From Chrysiogenia bacterium (lineage in GTDB: Bacteria > JAGRBM01), in contig JAGRBM010000350.1 of the NCBI GenBank assembly GCA_020434085.1, positions 1 to 8,322 on the forward strand: a DNA stretch of 8,322 bases, written 5' to 3'. Below are positions 7,258 to 8,322 of the stretch, in pieces (the stretch's first letter is position 1; the number at the start of each line of letters is the position of its first letter). The notes under the pieces were generated by a model, which was not told the origin of the DNA, did no database searches, and saw nothing but the letters and a program-made list of their open reading frames with translations. The position numbers were made by a program, and so were the translations under genes.

Positions 7258-8322
7258 GTGAATCTGAAGGACAAAACCGTGACGATCGTCGGCCTGGGCG
7301 CTGCCGGGCTGGCCGCTGCGCGCTTCTGCCTTGGGCAGGGCGCGCGCGTGCGCGTCACCGACGTCCGCGCGGAGTCCGAGCTGGCCGAAGCGCTCGCGAC
7401 GCTTACTGGGGTCGAGCACTTCCTGGGCGCCCATCCCGAGGGCGCGTTCGAGGGCGCCGACATCGTGATGGTGAGCCCGGGCGTGCCGCTCTCAAGTGAG
7501 CCGCTGCGCCGCGCCGCTGCCGGCGGCCTGCGTCTTGTGGGCGACGTGGAATTCGCCGCGCCGTATCTGAGCGCGCCGACCATCGCCGTGACCGGTACCA
7601 ACGGCAAGAGCACGGTGACCGCGCTGCTGGGCGAGATGCTTGCCGGCGCCGGTCGCAACGTATTTGTTGGCGCGAACCTGGGGCGCCCGGTCTTCGAGGC
7701 TGCCGGCGCGGACTTCGATGCGCTGGTACTGGAGCTTTCGAGCTACCAGATCGAGACGCTCGAATCCCTGCACCCCAAAGTGGCGCTGCTGCTCAATGTC
7801 ACCGAAGACCATCTCGATCGCTACGATTCCTTCGAACACTACCGCGCCACCAAGGCGCGCCTGCTCGCACTCGTCCCGGCCGACGGCACCGCCGTTGTGA
7901 ATCTCGACGATCCGGCCGCGATGAACAGCGCGCAGGGCATTGCCGCACGCTGCGTGGGCTTTACGCTCAAGAACGCGCAGGCGCCCGCTGGCTGGGGCTG
8001 CGTGCGCCTGGATGGTGAGAGCGCACGGAGCGCCGCCGGGACGCACATCGATCTCTCGGGCTCGAAGCTCACCGGACGCCACAATCTGGCGAATCTGCTT
8101 GCGGCCGTCGCTGCGGCCGAAGCCTTCGGGCTCAGCGACGCGCAGATCGAGGCGGGAATTGCCGCCTTCAAGGGGCTGCCGCACCGCTGCGAGTTCGTTG
8201 CCGAAGTCTCGGGCGTCTCCTACTTCGATGATTCCAAGGGGACGAACGTCGGCGCCGTGTGCGAGAGCCTCAAGGGCTTTGCCGGGCCGGTCATCCTGGT
8301 GGCCGGCGGCGTGAGCAAGCAC
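7258..8322 (+). CDS. murD: UDP-N-acetylmuramoylalanine--D-glutamate ligase MurD, 3'-truncated by window edge
   Basis: MurD adds D-glutamate to UDP-MurNAc-L-Ala, the second step of stem-peptide assembly, in the cytoplasm with ATP. The 355 codons seen run open to the last base. The family is usually about 440-460 residues, so roughly 90-100 C-terminal residues lie beyond the window. The N-terminal nucleotide-binding fold shows VTIVGLGAAGLAAARF from about residue 8, and SPGVP at 73-77. The P-loop GTNGKST is at 113-119, ELSSYQ at 159-164 and NVTEDHLDRY at 180-189. K199 sits at the site of the carbamylated lysine (K198 in E. coli), GRHNLAN is at 273-279, FKGLPHRCEFV at 304-314, and DDSKGTN at 324-330. 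The last motif belongs to the C-terminal domain. The start is GTG, six bases after the mraY TAG, with GAGG at 7245-7248 and a nine-base spacer. ELSSYQ and DDSKGTN distinguish it from MurC, MurE and MurF. Confidence 0.97.
   Translation, partial: MNLKDKTVTIVGLGAAGLAAARFCLGQGARVRVTDVRAESELAEALATLTGVEHFLGAHPEGAFEGADIVMVSPGVPLSSEPLRRAAAGGLRLVGDVEFAAPYLSAPTIAVTGTNGKSTVTALLGEMLAGAGRNVFVGANLGRPVFEAAGADFDALVLELSSYQIETLESLHPKVALLLNVTEDHLDRYDSFEHYRATKARLLALVPADGTAVVNLDDPAAMNSAQGIAARCVGFTLKNAQAPAGWGCVRLDGESARSAAGTHIDLSGSKLTGRHNLANLLAAVAAAEAFGLSDAQIEAGIAAFKGLPHRCEFVAEVSGVSYFDDSKGTNVGAVCESLKGFAGPVILVAGGVSKH

Noticed and set aside
5941-7434. Long minus-strand open frame opposite murF, mraY and murD.
   Set aside because: It spans three well-supported genes and has His/Gly/Arg-rich shadow composition.
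6111-7499. 462-codon plus-strand open frame overlapping mraY in another frame.
   Set aside because: mraY in its own frame carries every family motif and ten-helix hydrophobicity. The alternative frame is Arg/Gly/Ala-rich and hydrophilic.
8308-8322. Apparent end of MurD at GGVSKH.
   Set aside because: There is no stop codon; the frame runs off the window and the protein is simply incomplete here.

Overview
This window is a stretch of the division and cell wall (dcw) cluster of a GC-rich bacterium. By eye roughly two thirds of the bases are G or C, and coding is essentially wall to wall on the plus strand. Gene order is rsmH (5' end outside the window), ftsL, ftsI, murE, murF, mraY, murD (3' end outside the window). 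This is the classical proteobacterial order. The MraY sequence closely follows the proteobacterial type, and MurE carries the DNPR motif of meso-diaminopimelate ligases, so a Gram-negative-type wall is expected. FtsI ends in a PASTA-like domain, which is absent from enterobacterial FtsI but is found in deltaproteobacterial lineages (Myxococcota, Desulfuromonadota and relatives). A delta-type lineage is therefore my best guess, but it is an inference.

Layout: 3-746 is the 3' part of rsmH, a 16S rRNA methyltransferase. 746-1111 is ftsL, a small bitopic divisome protein. 1111-3150 is ftsI, the septal transpeptidase. 3151-3197 is the only intergenic gap of any size and holds a predicted stem-loop just before murE. 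3198-4739 is murE, 4736-6178 is murF, 6178-7251 is mraY, and 7258 to the window end is murD.

The genes work together. MurD, MurE and MurF add D-Glu, meso-DAP and D-Ala-D-Ala in turn to UDP-MurNAc-L-Ala in the cytoplasm. MraY then moves the phospho-MurNAc-pentapeptide onto undecaprenyl phosphate at the inner face of the membrane. FtsI cross-links the resulting glycan strands at the septum, within the divisome complex to which FtsL belongs. Most junctions overlap by 1-4 bases (TGATG or GTGA), which points to one polycistronic, translationally coupled operon. The promoter would lie upstream of the window.

I see no mobile element, CRISPR array, RNA gene or previously undescribed system. The points worth a second look are small: the atypical ftsI-murE junction (an open frame after the ftsI stop that runs to an ATGA overlap with murE, a stem-loop, and a Shine-Dalgarno-like sequence inside murE rather than before it), a perfect hairpin inside ftsI, and the PASTA tail of FtsI.
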